Shown: positions 23,983 through 31,537 of the stretch, piece by piece | Layout of the letters: the number at the start of each line of letters is the position of its first letter | Position numbering within the stretch: position 1 is the first letter of the stretch | Source of the DNA: Actinomycetota bacterium | GTDB lineage: Bacteria > Actinomycetota > Thermoleophilia > Solirubrobacterales > Solirubrobacteraceae | Direction: 5' to 3' | NCBI GenBank assembly: GCA_005884115.1 | Contig: VAXW01000009.1 | Coordinates: forward strand, 1-45,775 | DNA: 45,775 nt | Program-made: the position numbers and the translations under genes | Notes under the pieces: generated by a model | Told to the model about the DNA's origin: nothing | Database searches by the model: none | Seen by the model: the letters and a program-made list of their open reading frames with translations, nothing else

Positions 23983-25140
23983 CTACGCCAGCGTGCTCAC
24001 CATCTGCCCGGCATGATCTCGCGCGTGCCGGTCCGCCTCGTATAGGGACTCGAATGCCCGCACCGGCTCGGAGCCGAGCTGCGTGAGGGTTCGCTCGATG
24101 ACCTCGGCGATGTCCAGGAAGCGCAGCCGCCCGTCCAGGAAGGCGTGCACGGCGACCTCGTTGGCCGCGTTGAGCACGCACGGCGCCGTGCCGCCCGCGC
24201 GCGCCGCCTCGAGCGCCAGCCGCAGGCAGGGGAAGGCGTCGAGGTCGACCGGCTCGAACGTCAGCGCGCCGAGCGTGGCGAGCTGTAGCGGGGCGACCGG
24301 CAGCTCGACGCTTTCGCCCGCGTGCAAGGCGTAGGAGATGGCCACGCGCATGTCCGGGGGCCCGAGGTGGGCGAGCATCGCCCCGTCGGCGAGCTGGATC
24401 AAGCCATGGATCAGCGACTGCGGGTGAACGACGACGTCGATGCGCTCGTACGGCGTCCCGAACAGATGGTGCGCCTCCATCAGCTCCAGGCCCTTGTTCA
24501 TGAGCGTGGCTGAGTCGATCGTGATCTTCCCGCCCATCGCCCACGTGGGGTGCGCGAGCGCCTGCTCGACCGTAACGTCCACCAGTTCCGCGCGTGAGCG
24601 GCCGCGGAACGGCCCGCCGCTGGCGGTGATCGTGATTCGCTCCACGGCACCCGGAGGCTGTCCTGAGATCAGCTGGTGAAGCGCTGTGTGCTCGGAGTCG
24701 ACGGGCACGATTTGCGCGCCCGTCGCCTGCGCGAGCGCCACCACCAGCTCGCCTCCCACGACCAGTGACTCCTTGTTCGCGAGCGCGAGGTCGATGCCCT
24801 CGCCGAGCGCCGCGACTGTCGGCCCGAGGCCGGCCGAGCCAACCAGGGCATTGAGCACGAGGTCCGCTCGCGACTCGACGACCAAGCGCACGAGGCCCTC
24901 CGCGCCGCTGAGGACCTCGCCCTCGCACCAGGCCTCGGCGGCGCGCGCGGCCAGGTCGCTGTCGGCGAGCGCGATCCTCTTGACACCATGCGCGCGCGCC
25001 TGCTCGACGAGCGTCTGCCACGAGCGCTCTGCGGACAGGCCGACGAGCTCGAACTCGCCGCTGTGAGCGCACACCTCGAGCGCCTGGGTACCGATCGAGC
25101 CGGTCGATCCCAGCACCAGCAAGCGCCTCGGCTCAGACAT
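23983..25140 (-). CDS. dxr: 1-deoxy-D-xylulose 5-phosphate reductoisomerase
   Basis: 385 residues. NADPH-binding GSTGSIGTQALEV lies at 11-23. The metal and substrate region VDSEHTALHQ, the SGGPFR motif, the MGGKITIDSATLMNKGLE flexible loop and the NAANEVAV helix are all standard. It makes 2-C-methylerythritol 4-phosphate in the MEP pathway and is the fosmidomycin target. I chose the ATG at 25138-25140 because AAGGGGGG lies just upstream; a start 8 codons earlier is unsupported. Its upstream region (25141-25265) borders the recombinase remnant, so its promoter may sit on sequence brought in by the insertion. Confidence 0.97.
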   Translation of the reverse strand: MSEPRRLLVLGSTGSIGTQALEVCAHSGEFELVGLSAERSWQTLVEQARAHGVKRIALADSDLAARAAEAWCEGEVLSGAEGLVRLVVESRADLVLNALVGSAGLGPTVAALGEGIDLALANKESLVVGGELVVALAQATGAQIVPVDSEHTALHQLISGQPPGAVERITITASGGPFRGRSRAELVDVTVEQALAHPTWAMGGKITIDSATLMNKGLELMEAHHLFGTPYERIDVVVHPQSLIHGLIQLADGAMLAHLGPPDMRVAISYALHAGESVELPVAPLQLATLGALTFEPVDLDAFPCLRLALEAARAGGTAPCVLNAANEVAVHAFLDGRLRFLDIAEVIERTLTQLGSEPVRAFESLYEADRHARDHAGQMVSTLA

Positions 25141-25265
25141 ACGCCCCCCTTGGCCAATAGGCACCGATTTGCTGGGCTTTTCCCGTAGCTATCGGGGATT
25201 CTCTCCGACCGCCACCGACTGCATCCGACCTGATCGGGACACGATTGGCCCGAGATTGGTCCGAG

Positions 25266-25406
25266 CTAGCCCGCACAGGCCCGCGTCAGGTAGGTGCCGT
25301 GCAGACCGGCTTTCTCGTCCTCGTTCCCGGGCATCAGGTGGCCGTAGCGGTCCATCGTGATGCTGATGTTCGCATGTCCCATGTAGGCGCTGAGCGCATC
25401 CCCTGC
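25266..25406 (-). pseudogene. C-terminal remnant of a tyrosine recombinase/integrase
   Basis: 46 codons plus stop on the minus strand read as the end of a phage-type integrase: AGDALSAYMGHANISITMDR then YGHLMPGNEDEKAG. It keeps the active-site box-III-type His (MGH) and the nucleophile Tyr in DRYGHLMPG, the common ending of actinobacterial integrases. The upstream part, including the Arg box (HxLRH), is missing; the DNA switches to the SnoaL-like gene that starts 18 bp away on the other strand. The remnant cannot be functional and marks a past integration event between dxr and cdsA. Confidence 0.85.
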
Positions 25407-25424
25407 GGGATACTGGGCAACGCG

Positions 25425-25826
25425 ATGTCGGAGAAGCTGGACCTCGTGCGCTCGATCTACGGGGCGTGGGAGCGCGGGGACTTCACGTCGGGCGAGTGGG
25501 CTGACCCCGGGATCGAGTTCGTCGTGAACGGCGGGCTGGCGACCGGAACCTGGACCGGGCTGCCTGCGATGGCAAAACGAAGTCGTGATCTGCAGGAGGT
25601 CTGGGAGGAGTTCCGGATGCACGCGGACGAGTACCGCGAGTTGGACGAGGACCGGGTGCTCGTGTTCTTCACCGGCCGCGGGCGCGGCAAGACAAGCGGG
25701 ATGGACGTTGAGCAGCTGCGGACGCAAGGCGCGAACCTGTTCCACGTCCGCGACGGCACGGTGACGAAGCTCGTGCTCTACTACGACCGCGCAACTGCGC
25801 TCGCCGACCTCGGCATCGAGGAGTAG
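25425..25826 (+). CDS. SnoaL-like (NTF2-fold) protein, array copy 1
   Basis: 133 residues, starting at ATG 25425. It is a close paralogue of the SnoaL-like gene at 2010, with the same length and shared segments such as MSE(K/N)LDLVRSI, WERGDF, ADEYRELD, GRGKTSG, NLFHVR and LADLG. No catalytic residues can be assigned within this diverse fold. Its last codons, GAG-GAG-TAG, form the Shine-Dalgarno sequence for copy 2, whose GTG lies 3 bp after the stop. The coding region starts only 18 bp from the integrase stump on the opposite strand. Confidence 0.85.
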   Translation: MSEKLDLVRSIYGAWERGDFTSGEWADPGIEFVVNGGLATGTWTGLPAMAKRSRDLQEVWEEFRMHADEYRELDEDRVLVFFTGRGRGKTSGMDVEQLRTQGANLFHVRDGTVTKLVLYYDRATALADLGIEE

Positions 25827-25829
25827 CCG

Positions 25830-26258
25830 GTGTCACAGGAGAACGTGGAGCTTGTGCGTCGCGTGTACGCCGCTGGGCCGGAGATTCAAACCCTGATGCG
25901 TGAAGGCGGCGACCTGGCCGCTCATCCTTGGATTTCGCTCTGGCACCCAGAGTGCGTACTCGAGGAGATGGCCGCTGCACCGGACGTCGGCACCTATCAC
26001 GGGCGAGACGGGATCGTCCGCTACTTCCGGAACGCCTTTCAAGACGTCTGGGATGAATGGCGCTTCGAGCCCCGCGAGATCACCGAGGGCAGTACCGGGG
26101 TCTTCGTGGCGGTCGATAACTCGGGCCGCTCGAAGACGGGGGTTGAGGTCGAGATGAAAATCTTCCAGGTGTTCCGCTTTCGAGACGGGATGGTCGTGTA
26201 CGTGACCGGGTTCATCGACCGTTCCGAAGCCCTCAGAGCCGTCGGCCTCAAGGAGTAG
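25830..26258 (+). CDS. SnoaL-like (NTF2-fold) protein, array copy 2
   Basis: 142 residues, GTG start. It begins MSQENVELVRRVYAAG and has YHGRDGIVRYFRNAF, DEWRFEPREI and the C-terminal FQVFRFRDGMVVYVTGF strand pair, the standard pattern of actinobacterial SnoaL-like proteins. It is clearly diverged from copy 1. It ends AAG-GAG-TAG, again providing the ribosome-binding site for the next gene 3 bp after the stop. Function unknown. Confidence 0.87.
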   Translation: MSQENVELVRRVYAAGPEIQTLMREGGDLAAHPWISLWHPECVLEEMAAAPDVGTYHGRDGIVRYFRNAFQDVWDEWRFEPREITEGSTGVFVAVDNSGRSKTGVEVEMKIFQVFRFRDGMVVYVTGFIDRSEALRAVGLKE

Positions 26259-26261
26259 GCG

Positions 26262-26660
26262 GTGTCGCAGGAGAACGTGGAGGTCGTGCGGCGCGCCCAC
26301 CAAGCGCTGAACGGCGGGGACATGGATGCGCTGGTTGTGCTGTGCGATGTGGAGTTCCGGCTGGACATGTCCGATCGCATCTTCAACCCGGCCATCTACG
26401 AGGGACATGACGGGATTCGGCGGTTCTACTCAGAGGTTCGCGACGTCTGGGCGAAGTACGTCTGGGAACCCGAGCAACTGATGGAGGCGGGGGATAACGT
26501 GGTGGCTCTGCTTCGCTCTGGCGGCACGGGCCGAGGCAGCGGAGTCGAAGTCGAGCGCAGAACCGCGATGGTCTGGACCCTGCGGGAGGGGCGAGCTACG
26601 GCCCTGCGCTTCTTCCGGGACCGCAATAAAGCCCTCAAAGCGGTGGGGCTGGAGAAGTAG
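26262..26660 (+). CDS. SnoaL-like (NTF2-fold) protein, array copy 3
   Basis: 132 residues, GTG start. It opens MSQENVEVVRRAHQALNGGD, with YEGHDGIRRFYSEV in the middle and MVWTLREGRATALRFFRDRN near the end. Copies 2 and 3 share the opening and the 'GxDGIxRF' segment but little else. It is the last gene of the array and converges on cdsA across a hairpin. The stop is TAG after the final codons for EK. Confidence 0.87.
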   Translation: MSQENVEVVRRAHQALNGGDMDALVVLCDVEFRLDMSDRIFNPAIYEGHDGIRRFYSEVRDVWAKYVWEPEQLMEAGDNVVALLRSGGTGRGSGVEVERRTAMVWTLREGRATALRFFRDRNKALKAVGLEK

Positions 26661-26700
26661 CGCCGCCTCGAGAGCACGACCGGCCCAGATCCTGGCCCGA

Positions 26701-26718
26701 GCAGGCCATTTTGCCTGC
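26701..26718. terminator. Hairpin between SnoaL array and cdsA
   Basis: GCAGGC (26701-26706) pairs with GCCTGC (26713-26718) around a CATTTT loop, in the 74-bp gap between convergent genes. It is short but well placed as a bidirectional terminator. Confidence 0.4.
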
Positions 26719-26734
26719 CCGTACAGCCTGGGCG

Positions 26735-27571
26735 CTACACGTACGCCGCCCAGATGTAGTAGCCGGCCACAGCGGTGAACAGCACGGCGTCGAGACGATC
26801 GAGCGCGCCGCCGTGGGGGCCGAAGAGGCTGCCCGAGTCCTTGGTGCGCGCCTCGCGCTTGATGAAGGACTCGAACATGTCGCCGACCGGTGCCGCCAGC
26901 GCGACGCCCGCCCCCAGCACCAGCGCATGCCCGCCGGGCAGCCATTCCTGATAGCGGCCCGCGATCCAGACGCCGAGCACCGCGCACAGCATGCCGATGG
27001 CAAGGCCCTCGACGGTCTTGTTCGGCGAGATGCGCGGAGCGAGCGCGCGGCGCCCGAAGAGCCGTCCGCCCAGGTATGCGCCGGTATCCCCGAGAAAGGT
27101 ACCCACGAGCACGTCGATCACGATCCCAGTCCCGTGCGGCAGGCGCCGCAGCAGCACCGCGTGGGCCAGCGCGAGCCCGATCCAGTAGACGCCGAGCAGC
27201 GTCACGGCGAGGCCCCCGGCACTGGGACGCGATTGCACGAGCGTGAGCGCGAAAAGCAGCGGGAGCGCAGCGGCAAGCACGAGCAGGACCTGGAACTGGT
27301 CGCCGTATGCGGCGGCCGCGAGCAGCCCTGCAAGCGCGATGAAGCCGGCCAGGCGCGCCGGCCGCGCACGTTCGTACATCGCGTACAGCTCGTGCAGGCA
27401 GATGCACCCGAAGGCGAACAATCCAAGGGCGAAGAGCGAGCCCCCGACGATTACGAGGAACAGGGCGAGAGCGATCGCCGGCAGGGCGGCCAGCACGCGG
27501 GCGCTGAGGTCGGATGGGTTCTCGCGGCGCGCCTTGCCACGTGCAACGGCGCCGCGTGCGCGGGCGGCCAT
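26735..27571 (-). CDS. cdsA: Phosphatidate cytidylyltransferase
   Basis: 278 residues from ATG 27571. About seven hydrophobic spans and the CdsA C-terminal signature (SFIKREARTKDSG then GPHGGALDRLDA) are clear, as is the DTGAYLGGRLFG segment. It makes CDP-diacylglycerol from phosphatidate and CTP, feeding phospholipid synthesis, including the CDP-alcohol phosphatidyltransferase at 12.5 kb. It starts 10 bp after uppS, the usual uppS-cdsA pairing. In other actinobacteria dxr normally follows cdsA; here the SnoaL/integrase island separates them. Confidence 0.95.
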   Translation of the reverse strand: MAARARGAVARGKARRENPSDLSARVLAALPAIALALFLVIVGGSLFALGLFAFGCICLHELYAMYERARPARLAGFIALAGLLAAAAYGDQFQVLLVLAAALPLLFALTLVQSRPSAGGLAVTLLGVYWIGLALAHAVLLRRLPHGTGIVIDVLVGTFLGDTGAYLGGRLFGRRALAPRISPNKTVEGLAIGMLCAVLGVWIAGRYQEWLPGGHALVLGAGVALAAPVGDMFESFIKREARTKDSGSLFGPHGGALDRLDAVLFTAVAGYYIWAAYV

Positions 27572-27581
27572 CAGCGGCCCG

Positions 27582-28313
27582 TCATCGCCGGCCGAATCGG
27601 CGGCGGCGCTGCGCGAACTCCGCCAGCGACTCCTCGAGCGCCTCGCGCGAGAAGTCGGGCCACAGCTCATCCCTGAACACGAGCTCGGAGTAGGCCGACT
27701 GCCACAGCAGGTAGTTGGACAGGCGCTGCTCGCCGCTTGTGCGGATGATCAGGTCGGGGTCGTGCATCTCCGGCGCGTACAGGCAGGAGCGGAAGTCCTC
27801 TTCGCTCGAGCCGCTGAAGCGCCGCGCTGCGTCGAGGATCTCCGCGCGCCCTCCGTAGTTGAAGGCGACGAACAGGGTGATGCGCGCGTTGCGCTCGGTC
27901 AGCTCTTCGGCCCAGCGCATGCGCTCGACGAGCTCGGGCGATATCCCCTCGCGCCGCCCGATGAAGCGCATGCGCACGCCCTCGCGGTGCAGCTCCGGGG
28001 TCTCCTCGACTATCCGCGTGGCGAACATCTCCAGGAGCCCCTCAACCTCCTCGGCCGGGCGGGACCAGTTCTCGGTTGAGAACGAGAACACGGTCAGCTC
28101 GCGCACCCCGAGCTCGGTGGCGTCGCGCAGGCGCGCCTTCACCGTGTCGGCGCCGGCCCTGTGCCCCTCGGTGACGGACACCCCGTGCGCGCGTGCCCAG
28201 CGCCCGTTGCCGTCGGTGATGATGGCCACGTAGCGGGCCGACTGCGTATCCGGTGGTGCTTCGGCGACCGGTGGGCTGCCGGCAGCCGAGGCACGTTCCC
28301 CGCCGGCGACCAT
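27582..28313 (-). CDS. uppS: Isoprenyl (undecaprenyl) diphosphate synthase
   Basis: 243 residues. The catalytic Asp34 lies in AIITDGNGRWA (most family members have Met where this has Thr), followed by GHRAGADTVK, FSFSTENWSRP and the C-terminal IRTSGEQRLSNYLLWQSAYSE. It condenses isopentenyl diphosphate onto farnesyl-type primers in cis to make the lipid carrier for peptidoglycan. The ~27-residue N-terminus is low-complexity. The start overlaps the frr stop by one base (TGATG). It draws on the MEP pathway encoded by dxr and ispG in the same window. Confidence 0.95.
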   Translation of the reverse strand: MVAGGERASAAGSPPVAEAPPDTQSARYVAIITDGNGRWARAHGVSVTEGHRAGADTVKARLRDATELGVRELTVFSFSTENWSRPAEEVEGLLEMFATRIVEETPELHREGVRMRFIGRREGISPELVERMRWAEELTERNARITLFVAFNYGGRAEILDAARRFSGSSEEDFRSCLYAPEMHDPDLIIRTSGEQRLSNYLLWQSAYSELVFRDELWPDFSREALEESLAEFAQRRRRFGRR

Positions 28314-28885
28314 CAGACTTCGAGGATCTCCTTTTCCTTGGCCTTGAGCACGTTGTCGAGGTCGCTGACGCGGCTGTCGGTGAGCTTCTGCAGCTCCACC
28401 TCCGCGCGGTGCTCGTCGTCGGAGGATGCCTCCCCTTCCGACTTCAGCTCGCGCAGCTGGTGCATCGTGTCGCGCCGCACGTTGCGAATCGCGACGCGCC
28501 CCTCCTCGGCGAGCTGGCGCACGACCTTGACGAGCTCGTGGCGGCGCTCCTCGGTCAGCTCCGGGACCACGAGGCGCACGAGGTTCCCGTCGTTGGAGGG
28601 GTTCAGGCCGATGTCGGACTCGTTGATGGCCTTCTCGATGGCCTTGATCGAGGACTTGTCGTAGGGCTGCACCGTGATCAGGCGGGCTTCCGGCGCCGAG
28701 ATCGTGGCCAGCTGATTCAGCGGGGTCATGGCCCCGTAGTAGTCGACGACCACGCGGTCCAGGAGCGCCGGGCTCGCGCGTCCGGTGCGCACGCTGGCGA
28801 ACTCGTGCTGTGCCGCTTCGGCGGACTTGACCATGCGCGCGCGCGCGTCCTCGAGCAGTTCGTCGATGAAGGTTTCAGCTGCCAT
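28313..28885 (-). CDS. frr: Ribosome recycling factor
   Basis: 190 residues. The three-helix body and the conserved VRTGRASPALLDRVVVDYYG, PLNQLATIS and IRNVRRDTMHQL segments identify RRF, which splits post-termination ribosomes with EF-G. It overlaps the end of pyrH by 11 bp and its stop overlaps the uppS start. The charged C-terminal helix (KSEGEASSDDEHRAEVELQ) has a slightly longer acidic stretch than usual. Confidence 0.97.
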   Translation of the reverse strand: MAAETFIDELLEDARARMVKSAEAAQHEFASVRTGRASPALLDRVVVDYYGAMTPLNQLATISAPEARLITVQPYDKSSIKAIEKAINESDIGLNPSNDGNLVRLVVPELTEERRHELVKVVRQLAEEGRVAIRNVRRDTMHQLRELKSEGEASSDDEHRAEVELQKLTDSRVSDLDNVLKAKEKEILEV

Positions 28886-29615
28886 TGCTCTCTCGGAGAG
28901 ATGTGCTCACGAGCGTGCCCACACGCACCCCTGAGATTATCCGCGCAAGGCTCTCCTCGTCTTCCATGTTGAAGACGTTCAGCGGCATGCCGTTCTCCAT
29001 GCAGAGCGCGAGAGCGGTGGAGTCCATCACGCGCAGCCGACGCTCGATCGCCTCCATGTGGCTGATCTCGGGAATGAACTCGGCGTTCGCGTCGATCGCC
29101 GGGTCCGCGCTGTAGACACCCTCGACGCCGTTCTTGGCCATGAGGATGATCTCTGCGTGGATCTCTGCCGCGCGCAGCGCTGCGGCGGTGTCGGTCGTGA
29201 AGAACGGGTTGCCGGTGCCAGCGGCGAATATCACCACGCGGCCCTTCTCGAGGTGGCGCATCGCGCGGCGGCGGATGTAGGGCTCCGCCACCTCGGAGAC
29301 TCCGAGCGCCGACTGCACGCGGGTGTCGGTGCCGACCTTCTCGAGCGCGTCCTGCAGCGGGAGCGCGTTGAGCACCGTCGCCAGCATCCCCATGTAGTCC
29401 GCCGTGGCCCGATCCATCCCCGCGGCGACCCCTTGCATGCCGCGGTAGATGTTGCCCGCTCCCACGACGATCGCTACCTGCACGCCCTGGTCGTGGACCG
29501 CGCTCACCTGCCGCGCGACACCTGCCACCCGCTGCGGATCGGTGCCGTAGTCGAGCTCGCCCATGAGCGCCTCGCCGGAGAGCTTGAGCAGGATCCGTTT
29601 GAAGGCCGCGGCCAT
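28875..29615 (-). CDS. pyrH: Uridylate kinase (UMP kinase)
   Basis: 246 residues of the amino-acid-kinase fold. Motifs include RILLKLSGEALMG, VVGAGNIYRG, RATADYMGMLATVLNALPLQ, FAAGTGNPFFTTDTAAALRA and VYSADPAIDANA. It phosphorylates UMP to UDP and is hexameric and GTP-activated in most bacteria. It lies 28 bp downstream of tsf in the classic rpsB-tsf-pyrH-frr order. Confidence 0.97.
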   Translation of the reverse strand: MAAAFKRILLKLSGEALMGELDYGTDPQRVAGVARQVSAVHDQGVQVAIVVGAGNIYRGMQGVAAGMDRATADYMGMLATVLNALPLQDALEKVGTDTRVQSALGVSEVAEPYIRRRAMRHLEKGRVVIFAAGTGNPFFTTDTAAALRAAEIHAEIILMAKNGVEGVYSADPAIDANAEFIPEISHMEAIERRLRVMDSTALALCMENGMPLNVFNMEDEESLARIISGVRVGTLVSTSLRESNGS

Positions 29616-29643
29616 AGCCTTGAGAGCCTATCCGTGCATTGAT

Positions 29644-30249
29644 CTACTGGCCGACTGCAAAGCGGGCGAAACGACGGATGACGACGTTCTCGCCGGTCGC
29701 CGCCGTGAGCTCGTCGCGCAGCTGCTGCACGGTCTTGCCCTCGAACTTCGGATTGTGCATCTCCTGCTCGAGCACCGCCACCGTCCTAAGCCACGCGTCG
29801 AGCTTGCCCGAGACGATGCGCTCGCGCACGTTCTCCGGCTTGTCGGCCGCTTCCTGTTCATAGATTCGGGCCTCGGCGTCGCGCACATCCTCGGGCACGT
29901 CCTCGCGGCTGACATACCGGAGGGTGGGCGTGGCGGCGATCTGCATTGCCACGTCGCGCGCGAAGGCAATGAAGTCCTCGTTCTTGGCGACGAAGTCGGT
30001 GTTGCAGTCAACCTCCACGAGTACCCCCACCTTGGCGCCGGCGTGTATGTAGGCCTGCACCGTCCCCTCGGTGGCCGTGCGCTCGCCGAGATCCTGAATC
30101 TTCTTGCCCTGCTTTACGCGCAGGATCTCGATCGCCTTCTCGACGTCGCCGCTGGCCTCGGCAAGCGCCTTCTTGCAGTCCATCATCCCAGCTCCCGTGC
30201 GCTCGCGCAGGGCCTTTACGTCCTGGGCTCCGATCACCACCTCGCTCAC
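29644..30249 (-). CDS. tsf: Translation elongation factor Ts
   Basis: 201 residues, the short form (comparable to Thermus EF-Ts rather than the 283-residue E. coli form). It has the UBA-like N-terminus (VKALRERTGAGMMDCKKAL), the TDFVAKNEDF motif that inserts into EF-Tu, and the core EVDCNTDF. It exchanges GDP on EF-Tu. The ATG overlaps the rpsB stop by 4 bp. Confidence 0.97.
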   Translation of the reverse strand: MSEVVIGAQDVKALRERTGAGMMDCKKALAEASGDVEKAIEILRVKQGKKIQDLGERTATEGTVQAYIHAGAKVGVLVEVDCNTDFVAKNEDFIAFARDVAMQIAATPTLRYVSREDVPEDVRDAEARIYEQEAADKPENVRERIVSGKLDAWLRTVAVLEQEMHNPKFEGKTVQQLRDELTAATGENVVIRRFARFAVGQ

Positions 30250-31400
30250 GACTCGCCCCCCTCCTCGCCGGCCGCCGCAGCGATCTCCTCGGCATCGGCG
30301 CTGGACTCCGCCTCCGGCGGCGTCGGCTCGCCCTCGCCACCGGCCTTGCCCTCGGCGCCGCCCTGGTCGGGCTCGGACGCCGGCTCGGGGGCGGCCGCCT
30401 CCTCGGACGCGGGCTCGGCCACCTCCGCGGCGGCCCCGGCGCCGGCTGGCGGCTCGGGCTCTGGCGCCGCGGCGTCGGGACCTTCGACGCTCCGCGGGGG
30501 TGGCGCGGGGCCTCGCTGCGCCTGCACCGGCGCGGCCTCCGCTCCGGCGGGCACCTCGCTGCCGGCACTCGCCTCTGCAGCGGCGGCGGCCTCAGCGGCC
30601 GCCTGCTCCTCGGCCTGGCGCCGGGCCTGCTCTTCTGCCTCGCGCTTGGCACGTTCCTCCTCTTCGATGCGCGCCTTCTCTTCGGCTTCGAGGCGGGCAC
30701 GTTCCTCCTCGGCGCGGAACACGGAGTGGCCCTCGGCTACGACCTGCCCGATCGCCTGCGTGATCAGGGCACAGGAGCGAATCGCGTCGTCGTTGCCTGG
30801 GACCACGTAGTCGATCCCGTCGGGATCGCAGTTGGTGTCGACGAGGCCGATGATCGGAATGCGCAGGCGCTGCGCCTCGCGCACCGCTATGAGCTCGGTC
30901 TTCAAATCGATCACGAACATGGCATCGGGGACTCGCTGCATGTCCTTGACTCCGCCGAGGTTGGCGCGCAGCTTGGCGAGGTCGGACTGCGCGGCCATGC
31001 GCTCTCGCGTAGGCAGCAGCTCGAGCTGGCCCTCGGTCTCGTAGCGCTCGAGGTCGTGCAGGCGGCGGATGCGCTGGTTGATGGTCTGGAAGTTCGTCAG
31101 CAGCCCGCCCAGCCAGCGGTGGTTCACGTACGGCATGCCGGCCGCCTCGGCAGCTTCGCGGATCGTGTCCCGCGCCTGCTTCTTGGTGCCCACGAACAGG
31201 ACGGTTCCGCCGCGATGCGCGAGTTCGCGTACGAACTCCTGCGCCTGCGCGAGCAGGGCTGCGGTCTTGAGCAGGTCGATGATGTAGATGCCGCCGCGCT
31301 CGCCGTGGATGAAGCGGCGCATCTTCGGATTCCAGCGGCGCGTCTGATGGCCGAAGTGGACGCCGGCCTCCAGCAGCTCGCTGATGCTTACCTGAGCCAC
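30246..31400 (-). CDS. rpsB: Ribosomal protein S2 with long C-terminal extension
   Basis: 384 residues. Residues 1-~228 are ordinary S2 (LLEAGVHFGHQTRRWNPKM, NHRWLGGLLTNF, and IIGLVDTNCDPDGIDYVVPGND). After residue ~229 a charged segment of Glu/Ala/Arg repeats (to ~290, coiled-coil-like) is followed by ~95 Pro/Ala/Glu/Gly-rich residues, probably disordered. S2 is usually 230-300 residues. The start is GTG at 31398-31400 with GGGAG 7 bp upstream. The 137-bp region upstream, before rluD, should hold the operon promoter and any S2 autoregulatory leader; none could be assigned. Confidence 0.96.
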   Translation of the reverse strand: MAQVSISELLEAGVHFGHQTRRWNPKMRRFIHGERGGIYIIDLLKTAALLAQAQEFVRELAHRGGTVLFVGTKKQARDTIREAAEAAGMPYVNHRWLGGLLTNFQTINQRIRRLHDLERYETEGQLELLPTRERMAAQSDLAKLRANLGGVKDMQRVPDAMFVIDLKTELIAVREAQRLRIPIIGLVDTNCDPDGIDYVVPGNDDAIRSCALITQAIGQVVAEGHSVFRAEEERARLEAEEKARIEEEERAKREAEEQARRQAEEQAAAEAAAAAEASAGSEVPAGAEAAPVQAQRGPAPPPRSVEGPDAAAPEPEPPAGAGAAAEVAEPASEEAAAPEPASEPDQGGAEGKAGGEGEPTPPEAESSADAEEIAAAAGEEGGES

Positions 31401-31537
31401 GTGTCGCTCCCTTGTTTACGTTGATCTCCGTGCGCCAGCCGGACCGGGAGAGCTGGGCGCCCCCCAGGCAGGGCAGCGGTAGGTTTACGCACGGTCTATG
31501 GGGTCCAAGAACTGTCGAGGATAGCCGACGCCAGCGC

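Noticed and set aside
22462..24045. 527-codon plus-strand frame
   Set aside because: Antisense to ltaE and rseP with no protein family features.
22565..25072. 835-codon minus-strand frame, the longest in the window
   Set aside because: It runs out of frame through dxr, rseP and ltaE, each of which has full catalytic motifs in its own frame; the long frame is Arg/Ala/Gly-rich.
31401..31537. Promoter-like TTGGAC and TAAACC boxes upstream of rpsB
   Set aside because: Spacing is poor and alternatives are equally weak; no S2-type autoregulatory leader could be recognised.
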